DNA of 59,050 bases from Streptomyces hyderabadensis (GCF_020404845.1 NZ_JAIOJZ010000049.1:1-59050); one strand, 5' to 3'; positions 16,714 to 26,140 are shown, counted from the first letter of the stretch. Notes: a model not told the origin generated them from the sequence alone. Translations and numbers: made by a program.

Positions 16714-17655
16714 ATGCCCCGGATCTCCACCCGCACCCGGCTCGCCACCGTCTCCGCGCTGACCGCCCTCGGCGCCTTCGCCTCGCTGGGCACGGCCACC
16801 GCGGCCGACCCCGCGCTGAACGGCGAGTGGGCGCCCTTCACCCGCTGCCCCGTGGACGCCCCGGCGATGCTGGCCGCCGACGGCATCGACAAGACCCCGC
16901 AGTGCGTGGTGTCCACCTCGGCGAGCGGCACCATCAAGCTGGGCGACACCACCGTGACGACCGGCAGGACCAACCTCCAGATCGGCGTCGTCCAGAACGC
17001 GGACGGCACCAGCAGCGTGGTGGCCCCCGCCTCCGGCGCGCTGGTCGCCGAGCCCGCCACCGTGCCCGGCGGACTGCTCGGCCTGATGTGTCCCAGCGAC
17101 ATCTTCGTGATCACGGGCATCTGCGAGTCGCTGGAGAACTCCAGCCTCAACAAGATCACCGCGACCATGGAGTCGGTCGGCGCGCCGTACGCCTTCGACC
17201 AGACCGCGGGCGTCCTCACCGACCTGCCCATCGTCGCCCTGCCGGTCCGCATCCATCTGGAGAACCCGCTGCTGGGCGACAAGTGCTACATCGGGACGGC
17301 CGCCAACCCGATCGTGCTGCGCCCGGAGAACCGCAACCTCCCCGACTTCGGCATGACCTTCTACCAGGGCGACGGCACCGAGGACCCGGCCGGCGAGATG
17401 AGCCGGATCAACCTCACCGGCGCCACCCAGAACGACAGCGGCTTCGCGGTGCCCGGCGCCACCGGCTGCGGCCTGAACGTCGGCCTGATCAACGCCGCGG
17501 TGAACGCGAAGACCGGGCTGCCCTCCCCCGCCGGGAGCAACAGCGTCACGCTCAACGACACGCAGACCCATCTCACCGGACTCAACGCACCCGGCACCGT
17601 CGTCCCCGACGCCGGCAAGGTCCTGGCCGAGAACTGGCACTCCGCCGTCAAGTAA
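16714..17655 (+). CDS. Secreted protein of unknown function
   Basis: A 313-aa protein with a signal peptide ending near TATA-ADPALNG (residue 29). The mature protein is beta-rich with paired Cys (FTRCPVDAP, TPQCVVST, LGLMCPSD, TGICESLE, GDKCYIG, ATGCGLNV). GGAAGG lies 11 bases before the ATG and the gene follows the DUF6801-like gene by 34 bases, so they are probably co-transcribed. A hairpin follows its stop. I do not recognise a named domain; related genes beside PucR-type regulators and Mce loci occur in other actinobacteria as I recall. It may handle hydrophobic ligands outside the cell, but that is inference from neighbours. Confidence 0.7.
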   Translation: MPRISTRTRLATVSALTALGAFASLGTATAADPALNGEWAPFTRCPVDAPAMLAADGIDKTPQCVVSTSASGTIKLGDTTVTTGRTNLQIGVVQNADGTSSVVAPASGALVAEPATVPGGLLGLMCPSDIFVITGICESLENSSLNKITATMESVGAPYAFDQTAGVLTDLPIVALPVRIHLENPLLGDKCYIGTAANPIVLRPENRNLPDFGMTFYQGDGTEDPAGEMSRINLTGATQNDSGFAVPGATGCGLNVGLINAAVNAKTGLPSPAGSNSVTLNDTQTHLTGLNAPGTVVPDAGKVLAENWHSAVK

Positions 17656-17660
17656 CAGCC

Positions 17661-17685
17661 ACGTTCCCCCACAACGGGGGCACGT
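17661..17685 (+). terminator. Terminator hairpin after the secreted-protein pair
   Basis: ACGTTCCCCC, loop ACAAC, GGGGGCACGT: ten pairs with one mismatch, followed by TTTCCTCC. It starts 5 bases after the stop at 17655. Confidence 0.6.
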
Positions 17686-17838
17686 TTCCTCCTCAAGAGA
17701 TGTACATCACACGGAAGTTGATTTACCGTCTGCTTGCCAGACCGGTGAACGCCACGTGGACCGGTCCAGGCTCCGCCCGCCGCGGGCGGGGCCCGGTCGG
17801 CCCACCCCACCGGACATGTCGACGGCAAGGGATCACTC

Positions 17839-19050
17839 ATGCCCGCAATCGCGCGTCCCACGGTGCTCGGTGAACCGCTCGACCCCCTCCCCAAGAAGTT
17901 CGCGGCCTTCATGCGCCCCCTGCTCCCGGGCCTGCTGAACGAGATACGCACCGAGGTCACCCGCAGCTATCCGGTGTACGGCAGGCTGCTCAACGGCCCG
18001 GACGGGGACGCGATCCGCCAGGGCGTCGAACAGGCCCTCACCGCCTTCGTGGACCGGGTGGCCGACCCCACCAGCAGTTCCGAGCTGCGGGACGAACTGC
18101 TGCGCAGGTTCGGCCGGGTGGAGGCCTACGAGGGCCGCGACCTCGAAGTCCTGCAGGGCGCCTACCGGCTGGGCGCCCGCATCGCGCTGCGCCGGGCCAA
18201 GACCCTGGGACGCCAGTACAGCCTCTCCCCCGCGCTGATCCTCGCCTTCGCCGACGCCCTCTTCGCGTACGTCGAGGAACTGGAGGCGATCACCCGCGAG
18301 GGGTACGCGGAGGTGCGGGAGCGGGCCGCCTCCGAGGAGTCGGCGTTACGAAGACAGTTACTGCACTTCCTGCTGGCCGCCTCGCCGCTGCCCCGGACGG
18401 CCGTCTCCGAACTGTGCAAGACCGCCGCCTGGGAACTGCCCCGCTCGTGCTTCCTGGTCGCCCTGCAGTCCCCGGCGCCGGAGCACATCCAGGCGGGACT
18501 CGACCGGGACGTCCTCGCCGACCTGGACATCCCGCAGCCGCACCTGCTCGTGCCCGGCGACCTCACCCCCGCCCGCCTGGACATGCTCCGCACCGCCCTG
18601 GCCGGGACCCGCGCGGCGGTGGGCCTGACCGTGCCGATCACCCAGGCCGCCGACTCCGTGCGCTGGGCCCGCCGGGTGCTGCAGCTCGTTGACGACGATG
18701 TCATACCCGACGCCCCGCTGGTCCGCTGCGAGGACCACCTGACGACCCTGTGGCTGCTGTCCGACCCCGCCCTGGTCGACCGGATCGCGGCCCGTGAACT
18801 GGCCCCGCTCGACGAGTTGCCCGCCAGGCGGCGCGACCGGCTCGTGGAGACCCTGCGCGTGCACGTGTCCACCCGGGCGCCCGCGGAGCAGGTCGGCGAG
18901 ATGCTGGGCGTGCACGCGCAGACCGTCCGCTACCGGCTGCGGACGCTGGACACCCTGCTGGGCGACCGGCTCGCCGACCCCGACCACCGCTTCGCCATCG
19001 AGGTGGCCCTGCGCTCGCTGCACCTGCGGGGGCACGACGAGACTCAGTGA
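17839..19050 (+). CDS. PucR-type (CdaR/PucR C-terminal HTH) transcription regulator with two TTA codons
   Basis: A 403-aa regulator. The N-terminal half (about 20-170) is helical and ligand-sensing-like; a GGDEF-related middle part follows (about 190-300); the C-terminus has the PucR HTH: APAEQVGEMLGVHAQTVRYRLRTLDTLLGD (about 345-375). Codons 170 and 174 are TTA, with AGA between them. TTA is read only by the bldA tRNA in Streptomyces, so translation is probably restricted to late growth; no other gene in this window shows in-frame TTA that I could find. It likely controls the secreted genes upstream and perhaps the mce operon. A GTCTG-N5-CAGAC inverted repeat lies upstream near 17730. Confidence 0.88.
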   Translation: MPAIARPTVLGEPLDPLPKKFAAFMRPLLPGLLNEIRTEVTRSYPVYGRLLNGPDGDAIRQGVEQALTAFVDRVADPTSSSELRDELLRRFGRVEAYEGRDLEVLQGAYRLGARIALRRAKTLGRQYSLSPALILAFADALFAYVEELEAITREGYAEVRERAASEESALRRQLLHFLLAASPLPRTAVSELCKTAAWELPRSCFLVALQSPAPEHIQAGLDRDVLADLDIPQPHLLVPGDLTPARLDMLRTALAGTRAAVGLTVPITQAADSVRWARRVLQLVDDDVIPDAPLVRCEDHLTTLWLLSDPALVDRIAARELAPLDELPARRRDRLVETLRVHVSTRAPAEQVGEMLGVHAQTVRYRLRTLDTLLGDRLADPDHRFAIEVALRSLHLRGHDETQ

Positions 19051-19206
19051 CGCCCGCGGCAGCGGCGGTTGCCGTCCGGGAAACGGCGGGTGCCCGAGTT
19101 GACCGGCGCGTGAATTCGAACCGGACAGTCACCGCGGCCAGGCCCGCCGCGGCCCCGCCCCCGTCACCATGGCCTCCCATGTCACCGTCCTGAGGGGGAG
19201 CCGGGC

Positions 19207-20775
19207 GTGAGTCTGTCCTGGGGTTCCGTGGCCGCCGTGCTGGGTCTGGCCGTGCCGGTCGCGGCCGCGCTGTGGGAGTTCGTGCTGGCGGGCCGCAAAC
19301 GGCTCGGCTACCGCGTCCAGTTGGACACCACGATCCGGGACTCGGCCGCCTCGGGGCCCGACACCACGGTGCTGCAGCGCATGCAGTGGGACGGCACGAA
19401 CCTGCGCGACCCGTCGGTCGTGCTGCTGCGGATCGAGAACGCGGGCTGGAGCCCCGTGGTGGCCGGCGACTACGTCGCTCCCGCCAGCGACCCCGTGGGC
19501 ATACGCATCGCCTTCCCCGGCCGCCGCGTGGTCGGCATGGCCGTCACCGAGCGCAGCCCCCAGGTGCCGCCCACCTTCTTCGTGCCGGGGGCCGAGGGGT
19601 TCGAGACCACCGGCCGGGAGATCAAGCTGCCCAAGGTGATCCTCAACCGCCGGGCGCACTACAAGGTCCTGGCCGTCCTGGACCGCGAAGAGGGCTTCAC
19701 CGAGCCCGAGTTCCCCGAGCCGGAGGTGACCGCGGGGATCGTCGGCGGGGTGCGCGGCGGGAACATCAAGAAGACCGCGTACTACCCCTTCGCCTCGCGC
19801 CAGGTCCGCTGGCTGCTCGCCTCGCTCATCCTGGTGAGCGCCACCCAGTCCGCCTTCACCCTGGCCGGGAGCGAGGACGCGGCCGCGCCGCTGGACTGCG
19901 CCGCCGGGACCCTGCACCTGTCGGGCTCCACGGCCTTCGCGCCGGTGCTGCGGGAGGCCGCACGGCAGTACGAGCGGACCTGCCCCGACGCCCGCATCCC
20001 GCTGACCGCCACCTCCTTCAAGGGCAGCGTCGACGGGCTCGACACGCTCGCCGCGGCCGGTGCGGACACCCGGCCGCCGGACGGCCGGGGCCTGGGCGAC
20101 CGGCTGGCGTTCAGCGACGGACCGAAGTCCGACGGCCGCCCGCGGCTGCTGCCCAGGCCCGTCGCGCTGTCCCTGTTCACGCTGGTCGTGCACGAGGACG
20201 CCGGGGTCGAGGACCTGTCCCTGAAGCAGGTACGGGACATCTACGCCGGGCGCGTCACCAACTGGAGCCAGGTCAAGGGCAACGACGTGCCCGTTCACCT
20301 GGTCAGCCGGAACCCCGGCTCGGGCACCCGCACCACGCTGGAACAGCAGGTCCTGGGCGGCCGTCCGCTCCCCGCGGTCACCACGCCCGACTGCGCGGGC
20401 CTCGACCGCGGCCGGCCGGGCCGCTGCGAGGTGGGCGGCACCGGGACGCTGCTGGACACGGTGGCCTCGACCCCGGGGGCCCTCGGGCACAGCGAGGTCG
20501 GCGCCGCCGCCGCGCGCGACGACGTGCGGCAGATCCGCATCGACGGCTACCCGGCCACCCTGGAGGGCGCCGACGAGGGCGCCTACCCGTACTGGCAGAC
20601 GGAGATCGCCTACACCTACGGCGAACCGCCGGCCGACTCCATCGCGGCGGGCTTCCTGCGCTACCTCGCCGACGAGGTCGGCAAGGACATCGTCCGCTCG
20701 AAGGGTCACCGCCCCTGCGCCGAGCTGGACAAGCCGCTGCTGTGCCGGCCGGACGGCGCGCCCGCCGCGAGGTGA
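19207..20775 (+). CDS. Membrane-anchored PstS-like substrate-binding protein
   Basis: A 522-aa protein. An N-terminal helix (VAAVLGLAVPVAAALWEFVL) and a cytoplasmic domain of about 170 residues precede a second membrane helix (VRWLLASLILVSATQSAFTL, about residues 199-218). The exported part has the PstS/PBP-like pattern: LHLSGSTAFAPVLREAARQYE, VHEDAGVEDLSLKQVRDIYAGRVTNWSQV, and SRNPGSGTRTTLEQQVL. These GST and SGSGTR loops bind phosphate in PstS. No pst permease or ATPase gene is nearby, so it may be a sensor or scaffold rather than a transport subunit. GGGGGAG lies upstream of the GTG start. Confidence 0.72.
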   Translation: MSLSWGSVAAVLGLAVPVAAALWEFVLAGRKRLGYRVQLDTTIRDSAASGPDTTVLQRMQWDGTNLRDPSVVLLRIENAGWSPVVAGDYVAPASDPVGIRIAFPGRRVVGMAVTERSPQVPPTFFVPGAEGFETTGREIKLPKVILNRRAHYKVLAVLDREEGFTEPEFPEPEVTAGIVGGVRGGNIKKTAYYPFASRQVRWLLASLILVSATQSAFTLAGSEDAAAPLDCAAGTLHLSGSTAFAPVLREAARQYERTCPDARIPLTATSFKGSVDGLDTLAAAGADTRPPDGRGLGDRLAFSDGPKSDGRPRLLPRPVALSLFTLVVHEDAGVEDLSLKQVRDIYAGRVTNWSQVKGNDVPVHLVSRNPGSGTRTTLEQQVLGGRPLPAVTTPDCAGLDRGRPGRCEVGGTGTLLDTVASTPGALGHSEVGAAAARDDVRQIRIDGYPATLEGADEGAYPYWQTEIAYTYGEPPADSIAAGFLRYLADEVGKDIVRSKGHRPCAELDKPLLCRPDGAPAAR

Positions 20776-20799
20776 CCGCGGCGGGCGCCGGCGGTCCGC

Positions 20800-21453
20800 T
20801 CAGGACTGGGGGCACTCCTTCCACGCCAGGTGGTACACGGTGCTGATGTCGCCGTCCGTCGAGTCCATGGTCATGAAGCTCACCGCGCCGGGGTCGGACG
20901 TGCCGGTGCTCACCCGCAGCTCGGTGTTGATGTTGAAGTTGCGCTGCACCCCGCAGGGCGCCCAGACCAGCTGCGCCCAGTCGGTGCTGTCGGTGGCCTG
21001 CCAGTTGTCGTCGTACGGGCCGTCGAAGGGGTGGCTGCGGTACTCCGTGTTCGGTGAGCCCTGGAAGTAGTACGAGGCCCGCTGGGTGCCCTTCGCGCCG
21101 GGCTGGAGGGCGGCGAAGCCGCGGTAGTCCGCGCTGGCGACGGCGTAGGTGAAGCCCTGCGGGACGTGGACGAGCAGGTTGAGCTGGCAGTTCTTGCGGA
21201 AGTCGGTGGGCGCGGAGGCGCCGCCCGCCTGGGCGAGGTAGTCGCTGTAGGTGACGGTGAAGGCGGTGTTGTCCTCGGAGACGGCGACCGCCGCCGTGCC
21301 CTGCGGACAGCCGGAGCCGTTCACCGTGGCGACCTTGATGACGATCTTGTCCGGCGGCGGGTCCTCGAACCCGCCGGAGGACTGGTGCTGCGCGGGCAGC
21401 ACGGAGGTGAGGAGCGCGGCGATCGTGCCGCTCAGGAGCAGGCCGGTGGCCAT
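20800..21453 (-). CDS. Secreted DUF4360 protein
   Basis: A 217-aa secreted protein. Signal peptide MATGLLLSGTIAALLTSVLP, then a DUF4360-type domain: VNGSGCPQGTAAVAVSEDNTAFTVTYSDYLAQ, FRKNCQLNLLVHVPQGFTYA, and a late VWAPCGVQRNFNINTELRV. Four conserved Cys suggest two disulfides. The family is found in fungi and streptomycetes with unknown function. ATG at 21453 is chosen because the signal peptide starts there, with GGGAGA upstream; the open frame continues but without signal features. Confidence 0.82.
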   Translation of the reverse strand: MATGLLLSGTIAALLTSVLPAQHQSSGGFEDPPPDKIVIKVATVNGSGCPQGTAAVAVSEDNTAFTVTYSDYLAQAGGASAPTDFRKNCQLNLLVHVPQGFTYAVASADYRGFAALQPGAKGTQRASYYFQGSPNTEYRSHPFDGPYDDNWQATDSTDWAQLVWAPCGVQRNFNINTELRVSTGTSDPGAVSFMTMDSTDGDISTVYHLAWKECPQS

Positions 21454-21813
21454 GGGTCTCCCATCCCGTTCGGTGGGGGGTGGATGTGGTTGAATGCGTC
21501 CGCCATCTACACCTGGTGCGCACATGACATTCACGGAACGGTCGCATGGTAGGGAGCCCCGCCGGGGGCGGACAGGTACTCCCCCGGCCATTCACACCGG
21601 CCGGTTCCCACCGTGCGCGCGGGCGTCCGCGCCCGGGGCCCGGGCCGCGTCGGGGCCGGCGCCGGACGGGTCACCCCTCCAGAAATGTGTGCGGTCCGCA
21701 CCACCGCGATCCTCGTACCGACCCCCGGGGCGTCCGCTGGGACAATGGCCCGGCACAGGCGTCCCGGGCAGCCGACGGGACCAGAGGTACCGCGCGCAAC
21801 AGGAGAGGCTCCC
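21454..21813. other. 360-base divergent intergenic region (DUF4360 / GH35-like)
   Basis: No gene is supported here. The stretch near 21480-21545 is AT-richer than the surroundings and presumably holds the leftward promoter. The rest is GC-rich with short complementary runs (GGCCATTCACACCGGCC near 21587-21603). No clear operator, terminator or RNA element was recognised. Confidence 0.45.
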
Positions 21814-24582
21814 TTGGAGCTCAGCAGGCCCAACAGACTCGGCAGACGAGCGTTCAGCGCCCTCGCGGGCACCACCGTCCTCGGTCTCGCGCTCGGCGGC
21901 AGCGTGAGCAGCGCGGCACTGCCCTACTCCGCCGGTCCCGGCCCCGTGCCCACCGGGCCGCCGCCCGGCCCGCCCGGCGCCGACGGGACGCGCCACCGGG
22001 TCGCCCTGGACCGGTACTCCCTGCTGGTGGACGGCAGGCGGCTGGCCCTGTGGTCCGGCGAACTGCACCCCTTCCGGCTGCCGAGCCCGTCCCTGTGGCG
22101 GGACGTGCTGCAGAAGCTGCGGGCGTACGGCCACAACGCGGTCAGCGTCCGCCTCGCCTGGAACCAGCACTCCCCGGCGCCCGGCAGGTACGACTTCACC
22201 GGCGTGCGCGACCTCGACCTGTTCCTGCGCACGGCCGCCGAGTGCCACCTGTACGTCGTCCTGCACCCCGGCCCGTACATCGGCGCCGACGTGGACGCCG
22301 GGGGCCTGCCGGGCTGGCTGACGGCGGCGGGGGCCCGGGCCAGGACCACCGACCCGGCCTACCTGCGCCACGCCGACGAGTGGCTGAGCCGGGTCAACGC
22401 GATCGCCGCCCGCCACCAGTTCACCCGGGGCACCGGCACCGTGCTGCTCTACCGGGCCGACACCCCCGGGCGGGCCGACCTGGACCACCTGCGCGAGCGG
22501 CTGAGCGCCGACGGCGTCGAGGTGCCGCTGCTGCACGCCGGCTCCCCGCTCACCTGGCAGGAGCCCGGGCCGGTCCGGGACGCCGCCGAGGCGCGGCGGG
22601 TGCACTTCGACCGGCTGGCGCACGGGAGCACGCTGCACAACGTCCGGATGGCCTTCGGCGGCACCTCGTGGGGCTGGCTGCCCGCCCCGTCGGCGCCCTC
22701 CCCGACGTACGACCCCGCCGCCGCGATCGACGAGGCGCGGCGGCCCACGCAGAAGCTCGCTCCGCTCCACCAGCTCGGCCAGCTCCTGCGCCACGTGCCG
22801 GACTTCGCCCGGATGACCGAGGCCCCGGCGGTGCGGGCCACGGACCGCCGGATCCGGGTGCGGCACCTGGCCAACCCGGACACCGGCGCGCACGCCTACG
22901 TGCTGCGCAACGACTCCGCCGCCGACGTCACCTCGAAGCTGCCGATGGGCGGCACCGACGTGGAGGTCACCGTCCCGGCCCGGGACGCCAAGCTGCTCGC
23001 CACCGGGCTCCACCTGGGCGCCGGGCGCAGGCTCGCCTACGCCACGGTGCAGCCCATGCTGTCGCTGAGCGTCGGGAAGCTGGACATCGCCGCGTTCGTC
23101 GGGCGGGCGGGCGAGACGGCGCACCTGGTCCTGGACTGCCCGGACGAGCCGTGGCCGACCCGGCTGGACGAGGAGGCCGCCTGGACCTTCGACCACGGCG
23201 AGCTGCACGTGATGGTGCCGCTCGAGGAGGACCGGCTGACCCGGGTGCGGGTACGCAGCGGCGAGACCGACCGCACGCTGCTCCTGCTCTTCGCCGACGA
23301 CGCCGCCTCGCTGCGGCTGTGGCCCTACGAGACCCCGTCGGGCCGGGTCCTGGTGCGCGGCCCCGAGCTGCTGCGCGAGGCCGCCCTGGACGGTGCCACC
23401 ATCCATCTGACCGGTGACACGGTCGGCGAGCGCGAGCTGGAGGTGTGGACGCCGCCCGGCATCACCGACGTCACCTGGAACGGCGAGCGGGTGCAGTCGG
23501 GCCTCGGCCGCGCCCTGAGCCTGATGACGGTGTGGCCGCTGCCGGGCGTGCCCGAGCTGGTCCTGCCCGCCCTCGACGGCTGGCGGCGGCGCACGGAGGA
23601 CTTCGAGCGCGAGCCCGGCTACGGCGACGAGGGCTGGACGGTCGCCGACCGGCGCACCTCGCACAGCACGACGCCGGTCCCCGACGGGCAGCCGGTGCTC
23701 TTCGCCGACGACTACGGCTTCCACTACGGCGACGTCTGGTACCGCGCCCGGCTCACCGGCGCCCCGGACCTGGAGTCGGTGTCGCTGTCGTACAGCACGG
23801 GCGCGCACGGGCTGCTGATGGCCTGGCTGGACGGGGAGCCGCTGGGCACCCACCGGCCGGGCGGGCCGGGCGACGGGAAGGGCACGTGGACGGCCACGGC
23901 GGACTTCCGGCTGCCGCGGGACCTGCGCGCGTCCCTGCGCGCGCGGCACGGCGCGGACGGCGGACCCGCCGTGCTCTCCGTCCTGGTCCGGCGCACCCAG
24001 CACGGCCAGGACGCGTACCGGGCGGCCCGCGGCCTGACCTCGGCCCGCTTCGAGGGTGCCTCGCCCGACGTGCGCTGGCGGATCATGGGCGCGGCCGCCC
24101 CCGACCCGGTGCGCGGGCCGCTCAACCACGGCGGGCTGTACGGGGAGCGCCACGGCTGGCACCTGCCCGGGTACGACGACGGCGGCTGGGAGCCGGGGTC
24201 CCCGGCGGATGCGCGGGACGAGGTCCGGCGCCAGGGTGTGACCTGGTTCCGGACCACGTTCCGGCTGGACGTCCCGCCGGAGACGGACGCCTCGGTCGGT
24301 CTGGTCGTCGGCGACGCCCGGGCCCGCGGCGTGCGCGCCCAGGTCTTCCTGAACGGCTGGAACATGGGCGAGTACGTGGGCGACCGGGAGGCCGCCCCGC
24401 ACACCTTCGTCCTGCCGAACGGCATCCTGCGCACCCGCGCCGCCGCCAACACCCTGGCCCTCGCGGTGCTGTCCGACGGCGGCACGGCGCCGGGGCCCGG
24501 CCCGGTCCGGCTGGAGCTGCTGGGCAGCGCGGCCGGCGGGGTACCGGTGAAGCCGGTCGCCTCCCCCGGCCGGCGCGGCTGA
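21814..24582 (+). CDS. Secreted GH35-like beta-galactosidase family protein, probably catalytically inactive
   Basis: A 922-aa exported protein starting at TTG 21814 with AGGAGAGG 5 bases upstream; RRAFSALAGTTVLGLALGG suggests Tat export. The first third follows GH35: SGELHPFRLPSPSLWRDVLQKL, YVVLHPGPYIGADVDAGGLPGWL, and FGGTSWGWLPAP...TYD. In active GH35 enzymes the acid/base Glu sits in a VENEYG-like motif, but here the site reads VLLYRADTPG. The segment with the nucleophile Glu is shortened and reads LTWQEPGPVRDAAEA. Later domains (about 400-922) are beta-rich jelly-roll-like, ending in GH35 galactose-binding-type LNGWNMGEYVGDREAAPHTFVLP. It may bind rather than cut galactosides. It converges with the arabinofuranosidase gene. 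Confidence 0.75.
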   Translation: MELSRPNRLGRRAFSALAGTTVLGLALGGSVSSAALPYSAGPGPVPTGPPPGPPGADGTRHRVALDRYSLLVDGRRLALWSGELHPFRLPSPSLWRDVLQKLRAYGHNAVSVRLAWNQHSPAPGRYDFTGVRDLDLFLRTAAECHLYVVLHPGPYIGADVDAGGLPGWLTAAGARARTTDPAYLRHADEWLSRVNAIAARHQFTRGTGTVLLYRADTPGRADLDHLRERLSADGVEVPLLHAGSPLTWQEPGPVRDAAEARRVHFDRLAHGSTLHNVRMAFGGTSWGWLPAPSAPSPTYDPAAAIDEARRPTQKLAPLHQLGQLLRHVPDFARMTEAPAVRATDRRIRVRHLANPDTGAHAYVLRNDSAADVTSKLPMGGTDVEVTVPARDAKLLATGLHLGAGRRLAYATVQPMLSLSVGKLDIAAFVGRAGETAHLVLDCPDEPWPTRLDEEAAWTFDHGELHVMVPLEEDRLTRVRVRSGETDRTLLLLFADDAASLRLWPYETPSGRVLVRGPELLREAALDGATIHLTGDTVGERELEVWTPPGITDVTWNGERVQSGLGRALSLMTVWPLPGVPELVLPALDGWRRRTEDFEREPGYGDEGWTVADRRTSHSTTPVPDGQPVLFADDYGFHYGDVWYRARLTGAPDLESVSLSYSTGAHGLLMAWLDGEPLGTHRPGGPGDGKGTWTATADFRLPRDLRASLRARHGADGGPAVLSVLVRRTQHGQDAYRAARGLTSARFEGASPDVRWRIMGAAAPDPVRGPLNHGGLYGERHGWHLPGYDDGGWEPGSPADARDEVRRQGVTWFRTTFRLDVPPETDASVGLVVGDARARGVRAQVFLNGWNMGEYVGDREAAPHTFVLPNGILRTRAAANTLALAVLSDGGTAPGPGPVRLELLGSAAGGVPVKPVASPGRRG

Positions 24583-24607
24583 CCCGGCAGCAGGCCCCGG
24601 GGCCGGC

Positions 24608-26113
24608 TCAGCGCAGCCGGATCACGTTCCAGGACAGCGGCTCCAGGGCGGCGGTGAGCCTGCCGTCGGCCAGGGTCGTGCCGTCCACCCGGTGCGGGAC
24701 GACGCGCTCGGGTTCGGCGAGGGTGTTGCGGGCGTCGGGGTCGGCGTCCGCGAGGGCGCTGTGCTCGACGACCCGTGTGAGGTCCAGGCCGCTGAGGGCG
24801 ACCTCCAGCGGGAGGGCCTCGGTGCGGGAGCGGTTGACCGCGAAGACGGTGACCGAGCCGTCCCCGGCGCGCACCGCGGTGGCGTGCAGGAGGTCGGCCT
24901 CGCCGTACTTCGCGGTGTCGTACGTCGGGGAGTCCACGCGGACGTCAAGGACCTCGCCGCGGCCGTACTTCGAGGCCTGGGAGAAGGGGAAGAAGGTGGT
25001 CTGGCGCCAGGCCGGGCCGCCCGGCTCGGTCATGATCGGGGCGATGACGTTGACGAGCTGGGCGAGGCAGGCGACGGTGACCCGGTCGGCGTGCCGCAGC
25101 AGGGCGATCAGGAGCGAGCCGAAGACGACCGCGTCCAGGACGCTGTAGTTGTCCTCCAGCAGGCGCGGCGCCTCGGGCCAGTCGAGGGCGCTTACCTGGG
25201 CCTCGGTCCGGCTCATGTACCAGACGTTCCACTCGTCGAAGGAGAGGTTGATCCTCTTCTTGGACTTGAGGCGGGCGCCGACGTGGTCGCAGGTGGCGAC
25301 GACGTTCTCGATGAAGGACTCCATGTCCACGGCGGAGGCGAGGAAGGAGTCGACGTCCCCGTCGTGCGGTTCGTAGTAGGCGTGCAGGGAGATGTGGTCG
25401 ACCAGGTCGTAGGTCTCCTTCAGTACCGTCGCCTCCCAGGCGGCGAAGGTCTCCATCGCCTGGCTCGACGACCCGCAGGCGACGAGTTCGACGTCCGGGT
25501 CGATCTGGCGCATGGCGCGGGCGGTCTCGGCGGCGAGACGGCCGTACTCCTCGGCGGTCTTGTGGCCGGTCTGCCAGGGGCCGTCCATCTCGTTGCCCAG
25601 GCACCACAGCCGGATGCCGAAGGGGTCCTTGTCGCCGTGCTCGGCGCGCAGGTCGGACAGCGCCGTGCCGGCGGGGTGGTTGGCGTACTCCTGGAGTTCC
25701 AGGGCCTCCGCCACGCCCCGGGTGCCGAGGTTGACGGCCATCATGGGTTCGGCCTCGGGGCCGATCTTCTTCAGGAAGGCGATGTACTCGGAGAGGCCGA
25801 AGCGGTTGGTCTCGGTGGAGCGCCAGGCCAGGTCGAGGCGGCGCGGGCGGTCGGCCACCGGGCCGACCGAGTCCTCCCACTTGTAGCCGGAGACGAAGTT
25901 GCCGCCGGGGTAGCGCACGGCGGTGACGCCGAGTTCCCGGACCAGCTCCAGCACGTCCTGGCGCAGGCCCTCGGCGTCCGCGGTGGGGTGGCCCGGTTCG
26001 AAGACGCCGGTGTACACGCAGCGGCCGAGGTGTTCGACGAAGGAGCCGAACAGACGGGGGTTGACGGCGCCGACGGTGAAGGCGGGGTCGAGGGTGAAGC
26101 GGGCGGGGCGCAT
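24608..26113 (-). CDS. Alpha-L-arabinofuranosidase, GH51
   Basis: A 501-aa enzyme of the usual GH51 length, no signal peptide, so it acts in the cytoplasm on imported arabino-oligosaccharides. The start FTLDPAFTVGAVNPRLFGSFVEHLGRCVYTG is typical; WCLGNEMDGPWQTGHK carries the acid/base Glu (near 174) and INLSFDEWNVWY carries the nucleophile Glu (near 293). AAAGGA lies upstream of the ATG. It is the last gene of the ABC-transporter unit, separated from the permease gene by an 82-base spacer with a strong hairpin, so its expression may be partly uncoupled. Confidence 0.93.
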   Translation of the reverse strand: MRPARFTLDPAFTVGAVNPRLFGSFVEHLGRCVYTGVFEPGHPTADAEGLRQDVLELVRELGVTAVRYPGGNFVSGYKWEDSVGPVADRPRRLDLAWRSTETNRFGLSEYIAFLKKIGPEAEPMMAVNLGTRGVAEALELQEYANHPAGTALSDLRAEHGDKDPFGIRLWCLGNEMDGPWQTGHKTAEEYGRLAAETARAMRQIDPDVELVACGSSSQAMETFAAWEATVLKETYDLVDHISLHAYYEPHDGDVDSFLASAVDMESFIENVVATCDHVGARLKSKKRINLSFDEWNVWYMSRTEAQVSALDWPEAPRLLEDNYSVLDAVVFGSLLIALLRHADRVTVACLAQLVNVIAPIMTEPGGPAWRQTTFFPFSQASKYGRGEVLDVRVDSPTYDTAKYGEADLLHATAVRAGDGSVTVFAVNRSRTEALPLEVALSGLDLTRVVEHSALADADPDARNTLAEPERVVPHRVDGTTLADGRLTAALEPLSWNVIRLR

Positions 26114-26140
26114 CTTTTCCTTTCGGGGGTTGTGTTTTGT

